Source: Staphylococcus arlettae | Lineage (GTDB): Bacteria > Bacillota > Bacilli > Staphylococcales > Staphylococcaceae | Length of the DNA stretch: 64,000 nucleotides | Direction of reading: 5' to 3' | Assembly (NCBI RefSeq): GCF_002902345.1 | Contig: NZ_PPQB01000010.1 | Location: forward strand, 381,525 to 445,524 | In this document: positions 1 to 11,365 of the stretch, piece after piece | How positions within the stretch are numbered: the stretch's first letter is position 1 | Layout of the letters: every line of letters begins with the position of its first letter | Made by a program: the position numbers and the translations under genes | Notes under the pieces: model-generated | Databases searched by the model: none | What the model saw: the letters and a program-made list of their open reading frames with translations, nothing else | Told to the model about the DNA's origin: nothing

Positions 1-1892
1 ACAATCATCCTTCTGCTGTAGAGCCATATCAAGGTGCAGCGACAGGTGTAGGTGGCATAATTAGAGATATTGTGTCTATAGGTGCACGCCCAATTAATTT
101 ATTAAATAGTTTACGTTTTGGAGAATTGACTGAAAAACAAAACCGTCGACTATTACGCGGTGTCGTAGCTGGTATTGGAGGCTATGGTAACTGTATTGGT
201 ATACCTACAACAGCAGGTGAAATTGAATTTGATAATCGTTATGACGGCAATCCATTAGTTAATGCGATGTGTGTAGGTATTATCGATCATGATATGGTTC
301 AAAAAGGAACTGCTAAAGGTATCGGAAATTCAGTTATTTATGTTGGTTTAAAGACTGGGAGAGATGGTATTCATGGAGCGACTTTTGCATCTGAAGAATT
401 GAGTGAAGATAGTGAAAGTAAAAGACCATCAGTGCAAATTGGTGATCCGTTTGTCGGCAAAAAACTAATGGAAGCAACGTTAGAGGCTATCACATTTGAT
501 GAATTAGTTGGTATCCAAGATATGGGTGCGGCTGGTTTAACATCATCTTCTTCTGAAATGGCAGCAAAAGGTGGCAATGGCTTACACTTACGTTTAGAAC
601 AAGTACCAACAAGAGAACAAGGTATTTCACCATATGAAATGATGTTGTCAGAAACACAAGAGCGTATGTTATTAGTCGTTGAAAAAGGTACAGAACAAAA
701 ATTCTTAGATTTATTCGACAAACATGAATTAGATAGTGCAGTTATTGGTGAAGTGACTGACACAGATCGTTTTGTATTAACTTATGAAGATGAAGTGTAT
801 GCTGATATTCCGGTAGAACCACTTGCTGATGAAGCACCAGTATATATTTTAGAAGGTGAACATATAGACTATAATACGAGCACAAATGACTACAGTGATA
901 TAGATGTAGATGAAGTATTTAATAAATTAATTGCACACCCAACAATTGCATCAAAACACTATTTATATGAACAGTACGATCAACAAGTTGGTGCTAATAC
1001 AATTGTGAAACCAGGATTACAAGCTTCAGTTGTACGTGTTGAAGGTACTTCTAAAGCGATTGCTTCTACTATTGATGGAGAAGCACGTTACGTATTTAAT
1101 CAGCCTTATGAAGGTGGCAAAATGGTTGTAGCTGAAGCATATCGTAATTTAATTGCTGTAGGTGCAACGCCATTAGCAATGACGGATTGTTTAAATTATG
1201 GTTCGCCTGAGAAAAAAGAAATCTATCAACAATTAATTGATTCAACTAAAGGTATGGCAGAAGCGTGTGAAATTTTGCAAACTCCGGTTGTTTCAGGAAA
1301 TGTGTCACTATATAACGAAACAAAAGGGACTTCCATTTTCCCAACTCCTGTAGTAGGAATGGTGGGATTAATTGAAGATATTGACTATCTAAATGACTTT
1401 ACACCTAAAGCAGGACAAGCAATATATGTTGTTGGTGATACAGGTAATGACTTTGGCGGAAGTCAGATCGAGAAATTAATTTATAATGAGGTAAATCATG
1501 AATCTGAAGTCATTGATTTATCTGAAGAGGTAGCTAAAGGCGAAGAGATAAAACAATTCATAAGAACAGGCCAGGCAGCTCATGTACAAACAGTTGGTAA
1601 AGGTGGCTTAGCTATAACGTTAGCTAAAATCAGTGCGCATTATAATTTAGGTATTGCTGCTCAAATAGCATTAACAGAGAGTCAATTATTTAGCGAAACA
1701 CAAGGTCGTTATATTGTTGTTGCTAAAGAAGGTGCAGAAATCAACCTAACTAATGCAGTAAAAATAGGTCATTTAACAGAAGATGAGACATTTGAAGTGA
1801 CTACCGATAAAGTTACAATTCAACGCAAAGTGTCTGAGCTCAAGGCACAATGGGAAGGAGCAATCTCTCAATGTATGACATCCACGGATTAA
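1..1892 (+). CDS. purL: Phosphoribosylformylglycinamidine synthase subunit PurL, 5'-truncated by the window edge
   Basis: PurL is the large synthetase subunit that converts FGAR, ATP and the ammonia delivered by PurQ into FGAM, step 4 of de novo IMP synthesis, in the cytosol. The reading frame is open from base 3 (N-H-P-S-A-V-E-P-Y) without a start, so about 100 N-terminal residues lie outside and 629 codons are visible. The AIRS-like fold is represented by the GAATGVGGI stretch just inside the edge and by the later [11 protein letters not shown] segment. The stop overlaps purF by 22 bases, so the two are translationally coupled. The internal GTG at 72 is not the real start. Confidence 0.97.
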   Translation, partial: NHPSAVEPYQGAATGVGGIIRDIVSIGARPINLLNSLRFGELTEKQNRRLLRGVVAGIGGYGNCIGIPTTAGEIEFDNRYDGNPLVNAMCVGIIDHDMVQKGTAKGIGNSVIYVGLKTGRDGIHGATFASEELSEDSESKRPSVQIGDPFVGKKLMEATLEAITFDELVGIQDMGAAGLTSSSSEMAAKGGNGLHLRLEQVPTREQGISPYEMMLSETQERMLLVVEKGTEQKFLDLFDKHELDSAVIGEVTDTDRFVLTYEDEVYADIPVEPLADEAPVYILEGEHIDYNTSTNDYSDIDVDEVFNKLIAHPTIASKHYLYEQYDQQVGANTIVKPGLQASVVRVEGTSKAIASTIDGEARYVFNQPYEGGKMVVAEAYRNLIAVGATPLAMTDCLNYGSPEKKEIYQQLIDSTKGMAEACEILQTPVVSGNVSLYNETKGTSIFPTPVVGMVGLIEDIDYLNDFTPKAGQAIYVVGDTGNDFGGSQIEKLIYNEVNHESEVIDLSEEVAKGEEIKQFIRTGQAAHVQTVGKGGLAITLAKISAHYNLGIAAQIALTESQLFSETQGRYIVVAKEGAEINLTNAVKIGHLTEDETFEVTTDKVTIQRKVSELKAQWEGAISQCMTSTD

Positions 1893-3358
1893 ATGAAGAA
1901 TGCGGACTTTTTGGCATTTGGAACCATACTGAATCAGCGCATTTAACATATATGGGATTACAAAGCTTACAACACCGAGGACAAGAAGGTGCAGGTATCG
2001 TTTGTTCAAATGGACAAAACTTAATTGGTGAACGTGGATTAGGATTACTCACTGAAGCTTTATCACAACAAGATTTAGCGACATTTCAAGGATATCAGCA
2101 TGCTATTGGTCATGTACGTTATGCGACTTCTGGTAATAAAGGTATCGAAAACATTCAACCATTTTTATATCATTTTTATGATATGAGCGTTGGTGTTTGT
2201 CATAACGGTAATTTAATTAATGCTCAAAGTTTAAGAAAAGAATTGGAACAACAAGGCGCAATTTTCCACTCATCGTCTGATACTGAGGTTATTATGCATT
2301 TAATTAGACGAAGTAAACAACCTACTTTTGAAAGTGCATTAACTGAAAGTCTGTGTACGATTAAAGGTGGTTTCACATTTGCGTTACTTACAAAAGATGC
2401 ATTATATGGTGCGGTAGATCCAAATGCAATTCGACCATTGGTTGTTGGAAAATTACAAACTGGTGAATATGTCATTGCAAGTGAAACATGTGCTATTGAT
2501 GTTTTAGGTGGAGAATTTGTTCGTGATATTCATGCTGGTGAGTATGTAGTGATTAATGATGATGGTATTAGAGTCGAATCTTATACTACAGAAACAACAA
2601 CAGCAATTTCAGCTATGGAATATATTTATTTTGCACGCCCAGATTCAACAATTGCAGGAAAAAACGTTCATGCTGTACGTAAAATGTCAGGTAAACGTTT
2701 AGCTGAAGAAAGTCCAGTAGAGGACGCTGATATGGTAATAGGAGTACCTAATTCCTCATTGTCGGCGGCTACTGGTTATGCTGAAGCTATGAATTTACCA
2801 TATGAAATGGGATTAATTAAAAATCAATATGTTGCACGTACGTTTATTCAACCGACACAAGAGTTACGTGAACAAGGTGTACGCGTGAAATTATCGGCAG
2901 TAAAAGATATTGTTCACGGTAAAAATATAGTTATGGTTGATGATTCAATAGTAAGAGGTACGACATCTAAACGAATTGTACGTTTATTAAAAGATGCAGG
3001 GGCAAAATCTGTCCATGTCAGAATAGCTTCTCCAGAATTTATGTTCCCAAGTTTTTATGGTATTGATGTGTCGACAACTGCTGAATTAATTTCCGCTAAT
3101 AAATCGCCAGAAGAAATTAAAGACTATATTGAAGCAGAATCATTAGCTTATTTATCGGTTGACGGCCTTATAGAATCAATCGGTATCGATGAGGATGTAC
3201 CATATCATGGCTTATGTGTTGAAAGTTTTACTGGTGATTATCCAGCTGGATTATATGATTACGAAGAACGTTATTTTGCAAGTTTGAGTGAACGACAAAA
3301 GGCATTTTTAGCACAAAATACACAATACTTTGATAAGGCGGGGAATCAATATGTCTAA
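1871..3358 (+). CDS. purF: Amidophosphoribosyltransferase PurF
   Basis: Commits PRPP to purine synthesis by transferring glutamine-derived ammonia to form phosphoribosylamine. The ATG at 1871 is chosen because AAGGAG lies about nine bases upstream; an in-frame ATG at 1850 would sit inside purL without a ribosome site. That gives 495 residues, the usual length. Cys11 (N-E-E-C-G-L-F-G) would be the N-terminal nucleophile once a ten-residue propeptide is removed, as in the B. subtilis type. The glutaminase domain fills the first half ([11 protein letters not shown]) and the phosphoribosyltransferase PRPP loop [12 protein letters not shown] is near residue 365. The 3' end overlaps purM by 8 bases. 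Confidence 0.97.
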   Translation: MYDIHGLNEECGLFGIWNHTESAHLTYMGLQSLQHRGQEGAGIVCSNGQNLIGERGLGLLTEALSQQDLATFQGYQHAIGHVRYATSGNKGIENIQPFLYHFYDMSVGVCHNGNLINAQSLRKELEQQGAIFHSSSDTEVIMHLIRRSKQPTFESALTESLCTIKGGFTFALLTKDALYGAVDPNAIRPLVVGKLQTGEYVIASETCAIDVLGGEFVRDIHAGEYVVINDDGIRVESYTTETTTAISAMEYIYFARPDSTIAGKNVHAVRKMSGKRLAEESPVEDADMVIGVPNSSLSAATGYAEAMNLPYEMGLIKNQYVARTFIQPTQELREQGVRVKLSAVKDIVHGKNIVMVDDSIVRGTTSKRIVRLLKDAGAKSVHVRIASPEFMFPSFYGIDVSTTAELISANKSPEEIKDYIEAESLAYLSVDGLIESIGIDEDVPYHGLCVESFTGDYPAGLYDYEERYFASLSERQKAFLAQNTQYFDKAGNQYV

Positions 3359-4385
3359 TGCATATCAACAAGCTGGAGTAGATATCCATGCAGGTTACGA
3401 AGCGGTAGAGCGTATTTCTAGTCATGTGAAAAGAACGATGAGAAAAGAAGTACTAGGTGGATTAGGTGGGTTTGGAGCCACTTTTGATTTATCTCAACTT
3501 AATATGAAAGCTCCGTTGCTTGTATCTGGAACTGATGGTGTAGGTACAAAACTTAAATTGGCCATAGATTATAATAAGCACGACACGATCGGTATTGACG
3601 CAGTAGCGATGTGTGTGAATGATATTTTGACGACAGGTGCAGAACCGTTATATTTTTTAGATTATATTGCAACTAATAAAGTCGTTCCTGAAGTCATCGA
3701 ACAAATTGTAAAAGGTGTAAGTGATGGTTGCGAAGAAACACATACCGCACTAATTGGTGGAGAAACTGCTGAAATGGGTGAAATGTATCATGAAGGAGAA
3801 TATGATTTAGCCGGTTTTGCAGTTGGAGCTGTTGAAAAAGATGATTATATAGATGGATCAAACGTGCAACCCGGACAAGTTATTATAGGTTTAGCATCAA
3901 GTGGCATTCATTCCAATGGTTATAGTTTAGTCCGTCAATTGATAGCTAAAGCTAATGTTCAAATGACGGATAAGTTTACAGCTGATGAATCATATTTAGA
4001 AACATTATTAAAACCAACACGACTATACGTAAATCCAGTATTAGAGGTAATTAAAAAGTATACAGTACACGCGATGACACATATAACAGGCGGTGGTTTT
4101 TATGAAAATATTCCGCGTGCACTTCCAGAAGGTGTTACTGCCAATATTGATGTGACAACATTCCCTACGCCTAAGATTTTTGACTGGTTACAAGAGCAAG
4201 GTGAGATTAGTACTGAAGAAATGTATAACATTTTTAATATGGGTATTGGCTTTACACTTGTAGTAGATGCAGCAAATAGTAAAGCGATAATTGAACACAT
4301 TAAACGACATAATATTGAAGCATTCGAAATTGGTACGATTACATCAGGTGATGAACCAATTCAATTAACGGGGGTTAAAGCGTGA
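3351..4385 (+). CDS. purM: Phosphoribosylformylglycinamidine cyclo-ligase PurM (AIR synthetase)
   Basis: Closes the imidazole ring by ATP-dependent conversion of FGAM to AIR. The ATG at 3351 follows a GGCGGGG element; the upstream TTG-type extension to 3330 lies in purF coding sequence and is unlikely. The 344-residue length and the AIRS-family motifs [19 protein letters not shown] and LIGGETAEM identify it. The start overlaps the purF stop by 8 bases and the end overlaps purN by 4, indicating translation from one polycistronic message. Confidence 0.97.
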   Translation: MSNAYQQAGVDIHAGYEAVERISSHVKRTMRKEVLGGLGGFGATFDLSQLNMKAPLLVSGTDGVGTKLKLAIDYNKHDTIGIDAVAMCVNDILTTGAEPLYFLDYIATNKVVPEVIEQIVKGVSDGCEETHTALIGGETAEMGEMYHEGEYDLAGFAVGAVEKDDYIDGSNVQPGQVIIGLASSGIHSNGYSLVRQLIAKANVQMTDKFTADESYLETLLKPTRLYVNPVLEVIKKYTVHAMTHITGGGFYENIPRALPEGVTANIDVTTFPTPKIFDWLQEQGEISTEEMYNIFNMGIGFTLVVDAANSKAIIEHIKRHNIEAFEIGTITSGDEPIQLTGVKA

Positions 4386-4948
4386 CTAAAGTAGCAATAT
4401 TTGCGTCAGGTTCTGGAAGTAATTTTGAGAATATTATGAGCAAAATTCATCAAGGTCAATTAGAACATATCGAAGTAACAGCGCTATATACGGATCAAGT
4501 TAGTGCATATTGTATTGAACGTGCGAGAGATTTTAACTTGGATGTGCATATTAATGAACTCAAAAATTTTGACTCTAAAGCTGATTATGAACGTAAAATT
4601 TTAGAATGGTTAACTGCTGAAAAAGTTGAATGGATTATTCTAGCAGGTTATATGAAATTAATTGGTACTGAAATGTTAAATGCATATAATGGAAGAATTT
4701 TAAATATCCATCCTTCATTGTTGCCAAAATATAAAGGTAAGGATGCAGTAGGGCAAGCACTTGCCAGTGAGGATGATATTACTGGAACAACAGTACATTA
4801 TGTTGATAGTGGTATGGATACTGGGGAAATTATAGAGCAACGTCAGTGTCCAATTTATCCTACTGATTCAAAAGAAGAATTAGAAGAGCGCATCAAAAAA
4901 TTAGAACATGAGCTTTATCCAAAAGTCATTGCAGATATTATTCAATAA
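4382..4948 (+). CDS. purN: Phosphoribosylglycinamide formyltransferase PurN
   Basis: Transfers a formyl group from 10-formyl-THF to GAR. The start is GTG in the four-base overlap GTGA with the purM stop, a classic coupling arrangement. The protein has 188 residues, carries the N-terminal FASGSGSNF phosphate-binding loop and the formyltransferase catalytic segment [13 protein letters not shown] with His near residue 108. The [12 protein letters not shown] motif near 140 is the conserved aspartate region. Only 14 bases separate it from purH. Confidence 0.96.
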   Translation: MTKVAIFASGSGSNFENIMSKIHQGQLEHIEVTALYTDQVSAYCIERARDFNLDVHINELKNFDSKADYERKILEWLTAEKVEWIILAGYMKLIGTEMLNAYNGRILNIHPSLLPKYKGKDAVGQALASEDDITGTTVHYVDSGMDTGEIIEQRQCPIYPTDSKEELEERIKKLEHELYPKVIADIIQ

Positions 4949-4962
4949 GAGGTGTAGATAAC

Positions 4963-6441
4963 ATGAAAAAAGCAGTATTAAGTGTTTCTAACAAAAGAGG
5001 CATTGTAGAATTCGCACAATCATTAACAGAATTAGATTATGAATTATATTCAACTGGCGGTACTATGAAAGCTATTCAAGAAGCGGGTGTAGCTGTAAAA
5101 TCTATTTCCGAATTGACACAATTCGATGAAATTATGGATGGTCGAGTGAAAACATTACATCCAGCGGTACACGGTGGTATTTTAGCTGATCGTGATAAAC
5201 CAGAACATTTAACACAGTTAAAAGAACAAGATATCGATTTAATTGATATGGTAGTAGTCAATCTGTATCCTTTTAAAGAAACTGTGGCTAACCCTGATGT
5301 GACTGAAGCAGATGCAATTGAAAACATTGATATAGGTGGGCCAACAATGTTGCGAGCAGCTGCCAAAAACTTTAAACATGTAACGACGATTGTACATCCT
5401 TCTGATTATAATGAAGTTATTGAACGTTTAAAAAATGACAATTTGGATGCCGCATATCGCAAGTCCTTAATGGTTAAAGTTTTTGAACATACAAATGAGT
5501 ATGATGCAGCTATTGTAGAATTCTTTAATCAAAGTAAAGAAACGCTACGATATGGTGAAAACCCTCAACAGTCTGCACATTTTGTACGTACATCGAATGC
5601 TAAGCAAACACTTGGAGGCGCTAAACAATTACACGGGAAGCAATTAAGTTATAACAATATAAAAGATGCAGATGCAGCACTTGCATTAGTTAAAGAATTT
5701 CAGCAACCTACAGCAGTAGCTGTTAAACATATGAATCCATGTGGTGTGGGTATTGGTAATACAATTGACGAAGCATTTCAACATACTTTTGAAGCAGATA
5801 GTCAATCCATTTTTGGTGGCATTGTCGCTTTAAATCATACTGTGGGCGAATCATTAGCAACAAAATTACATGAAATTTTCTTGGAAGTTGTAATTGCGCC
5901 TAAATTTACAGATGAAGCATTATCGATTTTAAGTCAAAAAAAGAATATCCGTTTATTAGAAATTGATATGACGTTAGATAAAAATGAACAAGAAGTCGTA
6001 TCTGTATCTGGTGGTTATTTAGTTCAAGACAAAGACAATGTGGCAATTAAGCGTGAAGATATAACAGTAGTAACTAATGAGACACCTACGGAAGCACAGT
6101 GGGAAGCAATGTTATTAGGCTGGAAAGTTGTTGCATCTGTTAAAAGTAATGCAGTAATTTTAAGTAATGCGAAACAAACTGTCGGTATCGGTGCTGGACA
6201 GATGAATCGTGTGGGCTCGGCTCAAATTGCTATTGAGCGCGCAATCGAAATTAATGATGATGTCGTTATGGTTTCAGATGGCTTTTTCCCAATGGATGAT
6301 ACAGTAGAACTCGCTGCACAACATGGTATTAAGGCAATAATTCAACCTGGTGGTTCGATTAAAGACCAAGCCTCAATCGATATGGCTAATAAACATGGTA
6401 TTGCTATGGTGACAACAGGCGTGCGTCACTTTAAACATTAA
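4963..6441 (+). CDS. purH: Bifunctional AICAR transformylase / IMP cyclohydrolase PurH
   Basis: Carries out the last two steps to IMP: formylation of AICAR and ring closure. The 492-residue length is normal. The N-terminal MGS-like cyclohydrolase domain begins [10 protein letters not shown] and holds the STGGT loop; the transformylase domain holds [13 protein letters not shown] with the Lys-His pair (around residues 256-257). A good AGAGGTG ribosome site precedes the ATG. It sits between purN and purD as in other Firmicutes pur operons. Confidence 0.97.
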   Translation: MKKAVLSVSNKRGIVEFAQSLTELDYELYSTGGTMKAIQEAGVAVKSISELTQFDEIMDGRVKTLHPAVHGGILADRDKPEHLTQLKEQDIDLIDMVVVNLYPFKETVANPDVTEADAIENIDIGGPTMLRAAAKNFKHVTTIVHPSDYNEVIERLKNDNLDAAYRKSLMVKVFEHTNEYDAAIVEFFNQSKETLRYGENPQQSAHFVRTSNAKQTLGGAKQLHGKQLSYNNIKDADAALALVKEFQQPTAVAVKHMNPCGVGIGNTIDEAFQHTFEADSQSIFGGIVALNHTVGESLATKLHEIFLEVVIAPKFTDEALSILSQKKNIRLLEIDMTLDKNEQEVVSVSGGYLVQDKDNVAIKREDITVVTNETPTEAQWEAMLLGWKVVASVKSNAVILSNAKQTVGIGAGQMNRVGSAQIAIERAIEINDDVVMVSDGFFPMDDTVELAAQHGIKAIIQPGGSIKDQASIDMANKHGIAMVTTGVRHFKH

Positions 6442-6461
6442 TATACAGGGGGACACCACAA

Positions 6462-7700
6462 ATGAATGTACTTGTTATTGGTACAGGAGGTAGGGAGCAT
6501 GCAATTGCTCATAAATTGAAGCAATCTGATTTAGTAAAACATATCTTTGCTATTCCAGGCAATGATGCAATGACAAATATAGCTGAGGTGCATACTGAAA
6601 TTGCTGAAACAGCGCATAATGAAATTGTGGCATTTGCTAAAGCGCACGACATCGAGTGGACTATTATTGGACCTGAACAACCATTGACTGAAGGTCTTGC
6701 TGATCAATTACGTCAAGAAAATATTAAAGTGTTTGGTCCAAGTAAAGCAGCAGCACAAATTGAAGGTTCGAAACTTTTTGCTAAACAAATAATGGAAAGA
6801 CACAATATTCCTACGGCAACTTATAAGGAAATCGACACTAAAACACAAGCGCTAGAATATATTAAGCAGTGTGACTATCCTATAGTGTTGAAAAAAGATG
6901 GTTTAGCAGCAGGAAAAGGGGTCATTATTGCTGAAAACATAGAGCAGGCTCAAAGTGGAGTAGAAACGCTTTATCCCGAAGAGCAGGGCTTAGTAGTTTT
7001 TGAAACGTTTTTAGAAGGTGAAGAATTTTCATTGATGACTTTTGTTAATGGCGATTATGCTGTACCTTTTGACTGTATTGCTCAAGATCATAAGCGAGCT
7101 TTTGATAATGACCAGGGACCGAATACTGGAGGTATGGGTGCGTATTGTCCTGTACCACATATTGGTGCTGACATTTTGCAACAAACGAATGAAACAATTG
7201 CACAACCAATAGCTAAAGCTTTGCATGATGAAGGTTATCCTTTCTTTGGCGTATTATATATTGGTGCTATTATTACGGCAGATGGTCCAAAAGTGATTGA
7301 ATTTAATGCTCGTTTTGGTGATCCGGAAGCGCAAGTATTATTGGCGAGAATGGACAGCGATTTAATGCAACATATTGTTGAGTTAGAGCAAAAGGCGCCG
7401 ATTGAATTTAAATGGAAAGACAATGCTGTAGTTGGTGTGATGCTTGCTTCTAAAGGCTACCCAGGTAGCTATGAAAAAGGCCAATTAGTATCTGGATTTG
7501 ATTTAGATGGCACATACTTTGTGAGTGGATTGAAGCTGCAGCAGGAACAGTATGTTACAAGTGGTGGTCGTGTTATCTTGGCATTAGGCGAAGGCGTGTC
7601 TATAGATAAAGCGAAAGAACAAGCGTATCAAGCAGTAAAACGAATTAACAGTGATGCTTTGTTTTATCGTCAAGATATAAGTAATAAAGCACTGAGATAA
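6462..7700 (+). CDS. purD: Phosphoribosylamine-glycine ligase PurD
   Basis: Joins phosphoribosylamine and glycine with ATP, forming GAR. The protein has 412 residues with an N-terminal Rossmann-like segment ([11 protein letters not shown]), the ATP-grasp core ([11 protein letters not shown]) and the metal-binding stretch [10 protein letters not shown]. The start follows CAGGGGGAC. This is the last gene of the operon: a strong hairpin terminator lies about 65 bases downstream and the next gene runs the opposite way. Confidence 0.97.
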   Translation: MNVLVIGTGGREHAIAHKLKQSDLVKHIFAIPGNDAMTNIAEVHTEIAETAHNEIVAFAKAHDIEWTIIGPEQPLTEGLADQLRQENIKVFGPSKAAAQIEGSKLFAKQIMERHNIPTATYKEIDTKTQALEYIKQCDYPIVLKKDGLAAGKGVIIAENIEQAQSGVETLYPEEQGLVVFETFLEGEEFSLMTFVNGDYAVPFDCIAQDHKRAFDNDQGPNTGGMGAYCPVPHIGADILQQTNETIAQPIAKALHDEGYPFFGVLYIGAIITADGPKVIEFNARFGDPEAQVLLARMDSDLMQHIVELEQKAPIEFKWKDNAVVGVMLASKGYPGSYEKGQLVSGFDLDGTYFVSGLKLQQEQYVTSGGRVILALGEGVSIDKAKEQAYQAVKRINSDALFYRQDISNKALR

Positions 7701-7765
7701 TACGTTTAGTAGTTTTTTAATTTTAGTCATTAAATGTGGTAAAGGTATAGAGCTCATTATAATTA

Positions 7766-7798
7766 GGACTCATTCATTTTAGATGAATGGGTCCTTTT
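7766..7798 (+). terminator. Rho-independent terminator of the purine operon
   Basis: A 12-bp stem (GGACTCATTCAT paired with ATGAATGGGTCC, one G-U) with a small loop is followed by TTTT. It lies between purD and the convergent ykoC gene. Confidence 0.85.
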
Positions 7799-7873
7799 GG
7801 TTTTAGATATTAGTAAAATTAAATGCTGCTGTTACTTGCTAATTTAAACTGGTATCAATGTTCGAATGGTCGG

Positions 7874-8680
7874 TTAATAAATATTAGAAATTCTCACATC
7901 ATGAATACCAGTAATAGGGAAAAAGTGAGCACCTAGCATAGCTAATACTATACATAGTATTACAACTACAAAAGTTAAAATATCTTTATATGAAAAGGTC
8001 GTATGATAATAATACGTTCTTGGACCACTTCGAAATCCTTTCTTTTCCATAGCTACAGATAATTGATGTGCTTTTCTAATATTTTGACTGAGTAATGGTA
8101 TCAATAAATGTTTAATTCTATTAATACCTCGGTAGTTTTTAGCTGGTATCATTTGATAACGCATTTTTAGTGAACGTTGCAATTGAATTAATGAGCTTAT
8201 CATTAATGGAACCATTCGAAATGCCGCCATAAAGGCATATGCAACTTTAGGTTTTACTTTCAAATGTTGCATTAAACTATAAAATATCATCACAATTTGT
8301 GAAGTAAAAGCTATCAATATACCAAATAGTGAAACTGTTAATGTTCTAAGCATCAAATGTAAACCACGAATTAAACTTTCGCTACTTATTTGAATAAAAC
8401 CGAATTTGAATAATACATGAGTGCCATCACCATAAAAAATCATGAATAGGGCAGATATCAGGCTGAAGAACAGAGTAAACATAACAAATATTAAGGTGAT
8501 ATATAGACGTACACCATTACATATTAGTAGGAATATAAGCATGAATATTGCCAAATATAACATCAAATCAAATTGATGCACAAAAATGACACAGAAAAAT
8601 AGTAATACGGCAATGATTAATTTAGTAATGATATTCACATCATCCATAAAAGTATGGCGGACTTTCCATAATTCAAACAT
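7874..8680 (-). CDS. ykoC: ECF-type transporter transmembrane protein (EcfT/CbiQ family), YkoC
   Basis: This is the scaffold membrane subunit that couples the ATPases to the substrate-binding S component of an energy-coupling-factor importer. About 268 residues with four to five hydrophobic segments in the first half, then the EcfT cytoplasmic region with two Ala-Arg-Gly-like coupling motifs, here degenerate (K-N-Y-R-G and M-E-K-K-G-F-R). I chose the ATG at 8680, preceded by AGGTG; an in-frame GTG at 8689 lacks a site. The start overlaps ykoD by 8 bases. Operon order E-D-C and the TPP riboswitch point to uptake of thiamine or its HMP moiety. Confidence 0.88.
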   Translation of the reverse strand: MFELWKVRHTFMDDVNIITKLIIAVLLFFCVIFVHQFDLMLYLAIFMLIFLLICNGVRLYITLIFVMFTLFFSLISALFMIFYGDGTHVLFKFGFIQISSESLIRGLHLMLRTLTVSLFGILIAFTSQIVMIFYSLMQHLKVKPKVAYAFMAAFRMVPLMISSLIQLQRSLKMRYQMIPAKNYRGINRIKHLLIPLLSQNIRKAHQLSVAMEKKGFRSGPRTYYYHTTFSYKDILTFVVVILCIVLAMLGAHFFPITGIHDVRISNIY

Positions 8681-10079
8681 GGGTTTCACCTGACAATTCT
8701 ATAAGTTGTTGTTGCTCTATATGTAATCGTCTTGTAGCATAACGATTAATAATTTCAGCATCATGAGTCACCATGATAACAGTTTGACCTTCAGTGACAC
8801 GTTGTTGAAATAATGAGATGAGATTAAATGTATTGTGACTATCTAAACCAAATGTCGGCTCATCTAACAATATAATATCAGCTTCAGCACTCAAGGCTGT
8901 AGCAACACTTAAGCGACGTTTTTGACCCATCGATAATTCGTAAGGATGTTGTGTCATAACATGTTCCAGACTGAGCGTTTGCAATAATTCCTTTGTTTTA
9001 CGTTTAGCATTTGCATTATCAGATTTATTGAACTGAAGCAGCACTTCATCGTATACCGAATTAGTAATAAATTGTAGTTCAGGATTTTGGTAGACTAAAT
9101 AACTATATTGGGCCATGTTTTTGATTTTTTTAATACGTTTATCGTTAATATACATGTCGCCATGATATTTGATTAATTGCATAATGGACTCTAACAGAGA
9201 AGTTTTTCCGCTACCATTTGGCCCGGTAATAGTTATGAATTCACTAGGTTTAATTGACATTTTATCAATTGTTATTAATGTTTTAGCACCACGCTTAATT
9301 TCACCATTGATAAAAGTGAACAACTCTTGTTGTACAGTATCATTATTACTCAATATAGCTTTAGGGGCATGTGACCAAGCATTAGGATGCCAAACACCAT
9401 ATTCAGTCAATAAATCTTCATATTGTTGTAGCATCATCTGCGGTGGTGCATCTGCAATAATTTTGCCTTCATAATTGAAGAGTAAAACACGATCGATATG
9501 TTCCCATATATGAGCAACCTTATGTTCTACAATTAATACGGTTTTATCTTGCCATAAAGCTTTAATTTTAGTCCATAATTCCTGAGTTGCTGATTCATCT
9601 AACATTGCAGTAGGTTCATCCAGAAAGAGCGTTTGTGCATTTTGTAACAGTGTTTCAGCGATAGCTAATTTTTGTTTCATTCCACCACTGAGTTGACTTA
9701 TAAACTGATGTGGATTGACATGCAAATCTACAGCTTTGAGCGCACTTGAAATTTTAGCATCCATTTCAGCTCTTGGGACTTGTTGGTTTTCTAAAATAAA
9801 CGCCAGTTCTTCATGTACTTTTGGCATGCAAAATTGACTATCAGGATCTTGAAAAATGACACCGCTATGAGTATCAATTTCTAGCTGGTCGTATTTCATC
9901 GGTAATTCAATCAAATCAGGTACAATGCCACTTAATACATTTAAAAGCGTACTTTTTCCTGAACCAGAAGGTCCTAATAATAGTACTTTTTCACCTGTTT
10001 TAATATTGATATCTAGACCATCGAAAATTTTATGGTCAGTGTTTGGATATTTTAAACGTAAATTTTTAGCAGTTAACAC
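8673..10079 (-). CDS. ykoD: ECF transporter duplicated ATPase, YkoD
   Basis: Energises vitamin-precursor uptake. It is a fused tandem ABC ATPase of 468 residues: the first domain has Walker A GPSGSGKST (about 34), signature LSGGMKQK and Walker B LFLDEPT; the second has GPNGSGKTS (about 279), signature LSMGQKRR and ILLDEPT. Two nucleotide domains in one chain are characteristic of YkoD/EcfA fusions. The start is GTG with AGGAG eight bases upstream. It sits 12 bases after ykoE and overlaps ykoC, so all three form one operon. Confidence 0.92.
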   Translation of the reverse strand: MLTAKNLRLKYPNTDHKIFDGLDINIKTGEKVLLLGPSGSGKSTLLNVLSGIVPDLIELPMKYDQLEIDTHSGVIFQDPDSQFCMPKVHEELAFILENQQVPRAEMDAKISSALKAVDLHVNPHQFISQLSGGMKQKLAIAETLLQNAQTLFLDEPTAMLDESATQELWTKIKALWQDKTVLIVEHKVAHIWEHIDRVLLFNYEGKIIADAPPQMMLQQYEDLLTEYGVWHPNAWSHAPKAILSNNDTVQQELFTFINGEIKRGAKTLITIDKMSIKPSEFITITGPNGSGKTSLLESIMQLIKYHGDMYINDKRIKKIKNMAQYSYLVYQNPELQFITNSVYDEVLLQFNKSDNANAKRKTKELLQTLSLEHVMTQHPYELSMGQKRRLSVATALSAEADIILLDEPTFGLDSHNTFNLISLFQQRVTEGQTVIMVTHDAEIINRYATRRLHIEQQQLIELSGETHV

Positions 10080-10091
10080 GTATAGTACTCC

Positions 10092-10667
10092 TTATAAATT
10101 GTCATAATCTTTTTGTGAAGAAGGGCGAAATAATCTTGTAACACCTGTCTGGTCTAATGCTTTGACGATAATATATGACAATAATCCAGCTACTATGATA
10201 CCGCTAATCAATCTAAAACCAATGTATAAAGCAAGATTCCAACTTGCGATTTCAGCTAAATAGCCATAAGCAAAATCTAAAGGTAATGTTACTATTGCAG
10301 CTAATAATCCTGCTAACATCGCAACCATAGCAGTACGTGATTTATATTTGAAAATTGCAAAGATAATTTCACAAGCTAATCCTTGTAGTAATGCATAAAT
10401 CATTGTCGCAATATCAAAGCGACCCATGACGATTGTTTCACCTGCACCAGCAGCAAACTCAGCTAATAGTGCAATGCCTGCCTTTGGAATAATCAAATAA
10501 GCTACTATTGCTGCCATAAACCAAGCACCATAAGTTAACTCTTCGATGTGTAAACCTGAAACCTGTACAGCTTTGTAAACAAAGTTCCATATGTTGTAAA
10601 TCAATGCGAATACAACTGCAATTAAGACAGTCACTAAAATTTCTGACAGTTTTAAACCTTTTGACAT
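10092..10667 (-). CDS. ykoE: HMP/thiamine-specific S component YkoE
   Basis: Membrane substrate-binding subunit of the ECF importer, 191 residues with about five hydrophobic helices and a short basic tail. It shows the YkoE-type segments L-T-Y-G-A-W-F and L-A-E-F-A-A-G-A-G-E. The ATG follows GGAGGA closely. Being first in the operon right behind a TPP riboswitch, it is inferred to import hydroxymethylpyrimidine or thiamine; the exact ligand cannot be read from sequence. Confidence 0.9.
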   Translation of the reverse strand: MSKGLKLSEILVTVLIAVVFALIYNIWNFVYKAVQVSGLHIEELTYGAWFMAAIVAYLIIPKAGIALLAEFAAGAGETIVMGRFDIATMIYALLQGLACEIIFAIFKYKSRTAMVAMLAGLLAAIVTLPLDFAYGYLAEIASWNLALYIGFRLISGIIVAGLLSYIIVKALDQTGVTRLFRPSSQKDYDNL

Positions 10668-10680
10668 TTAATATTCCTCC

Positions 10681-10714
10681 AAAAAAACGCACAACCTCTC
10701 TAGAAGGTTGCGCG
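10681..10714 (-). terminator. Expression-platform terminator of the TPP riboswitch
   Basis: On the minus strand CGCGCAACCTT and GAGGTTGTGCG form a stem closed by a short loop and followed by seven T. It lies between the riboswitch aptamer and the ykoE ribosome site, so ligand-bound RNA would terminate here before ykoE. Confidence 0.85.
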
Positions 10715-10764
10715 TGTAAGATTGGGCAGAACTATACTGTACTATCGTCAAAAAGTATAATTTA

Positions 10765-10848
10765 GCACTTTCCTACGCTAGCTTTCATCTAGATCAGGTT
10801 CAAAGGGTTTGAGGGTATACCTCATCTCAGTCACAAAACACCCCTAGT
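10765..10848 (-). promoter_or_regulatory. TPP (thi-box) riboswitch aptamer
   Basis: The minus strand reads the thi-box landmarks in order: an ACTAGGGGTG start, CTGAGATGAGG, a variable arm with TACCCTC, then AACCTGATCTAG and a closing GCGTAGGAAAGTGC. These are the conserved pyrimidine- and pyrophosphate-sensor segments. The downstream terminator and the ykoEDC operon fit transcriptional repression by thiamine pyrophosphate. Confidence 0.95.
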
Positions 10849-10958
10849 GCGAATATTAATATTTATTTTATACTTAATGTATGACTTTTACTACAGTATG
10901 TCAAGCACATTTTCTATATACAGTTAATATCACAATTTCAGTAACAATTAAAATGTTG

Positions 10959-11093
10959 TTAGTCAAAAATATCTTGTATGTTTTTCTTTGTTTCCTCAGA
11001 ATTCTCTTGATTCTGCTCTTTTTGTTCTTTTAATTCATCTTCAACTTCTTTAGCTTTCTCTGCTGCTTTTTTATTTACGTCGTCTTTAGTCAT
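10959..11093 (-). CDS. Small highly charged hypothetical protein (44 aa)
   Basis: Short ORF beginning M-T-K-D-D-V-N-K-K-A-A-E-K and ending Q-D-I-F-D. About half the residues are Lys, Glu or Asp and the middle (E-L-K-E-Q-K-E-Q-N-Q-E) would be a single amphipathic or coiled helix. A good ribosome site (AAGGAGTG) sits nine bases before the ATG. It lies between the riboswitch and auxA and is divergent from auxA. I do not recognise a function; the ribosome site and uninterrupted frame are the evidence that it is real. Confidence 0.6.
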   Translation of the reverse strand: MTKDDVNKKAAEKAKEVEDELKEQKEQNQENSEETKKNIQDIFD

Positions 11094-11365
11094 AATACTA
11101 CACTCCTTATAGTAAACTAATAGAAAAAGATGTTACACATAACTTTTACCTCGTAAAAAATATTTAAAACAATTTGATGTCATTGTTATTGCAAATTAAT
11201 GTAAAAATAAGTTATTGTTAAATAATCCGAAAAATGAGTTTGAATTTTGTTGAACTGTGGAAATTTGTTTATGATACAGTTTTATATCATACTCGAGACT
11301 TATTTAATGAGTTTAATAAAGACAAGAACAAGATGTTCATATATAATGACTTTGAGGTGAATGGT

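Noticed and set aside
371-763. 130-codon minus-strand ORF inside purL
   Set aside because: Antisense shadow of a conserved coding frame; serine-rich, no ribosome site, no family resemblance.
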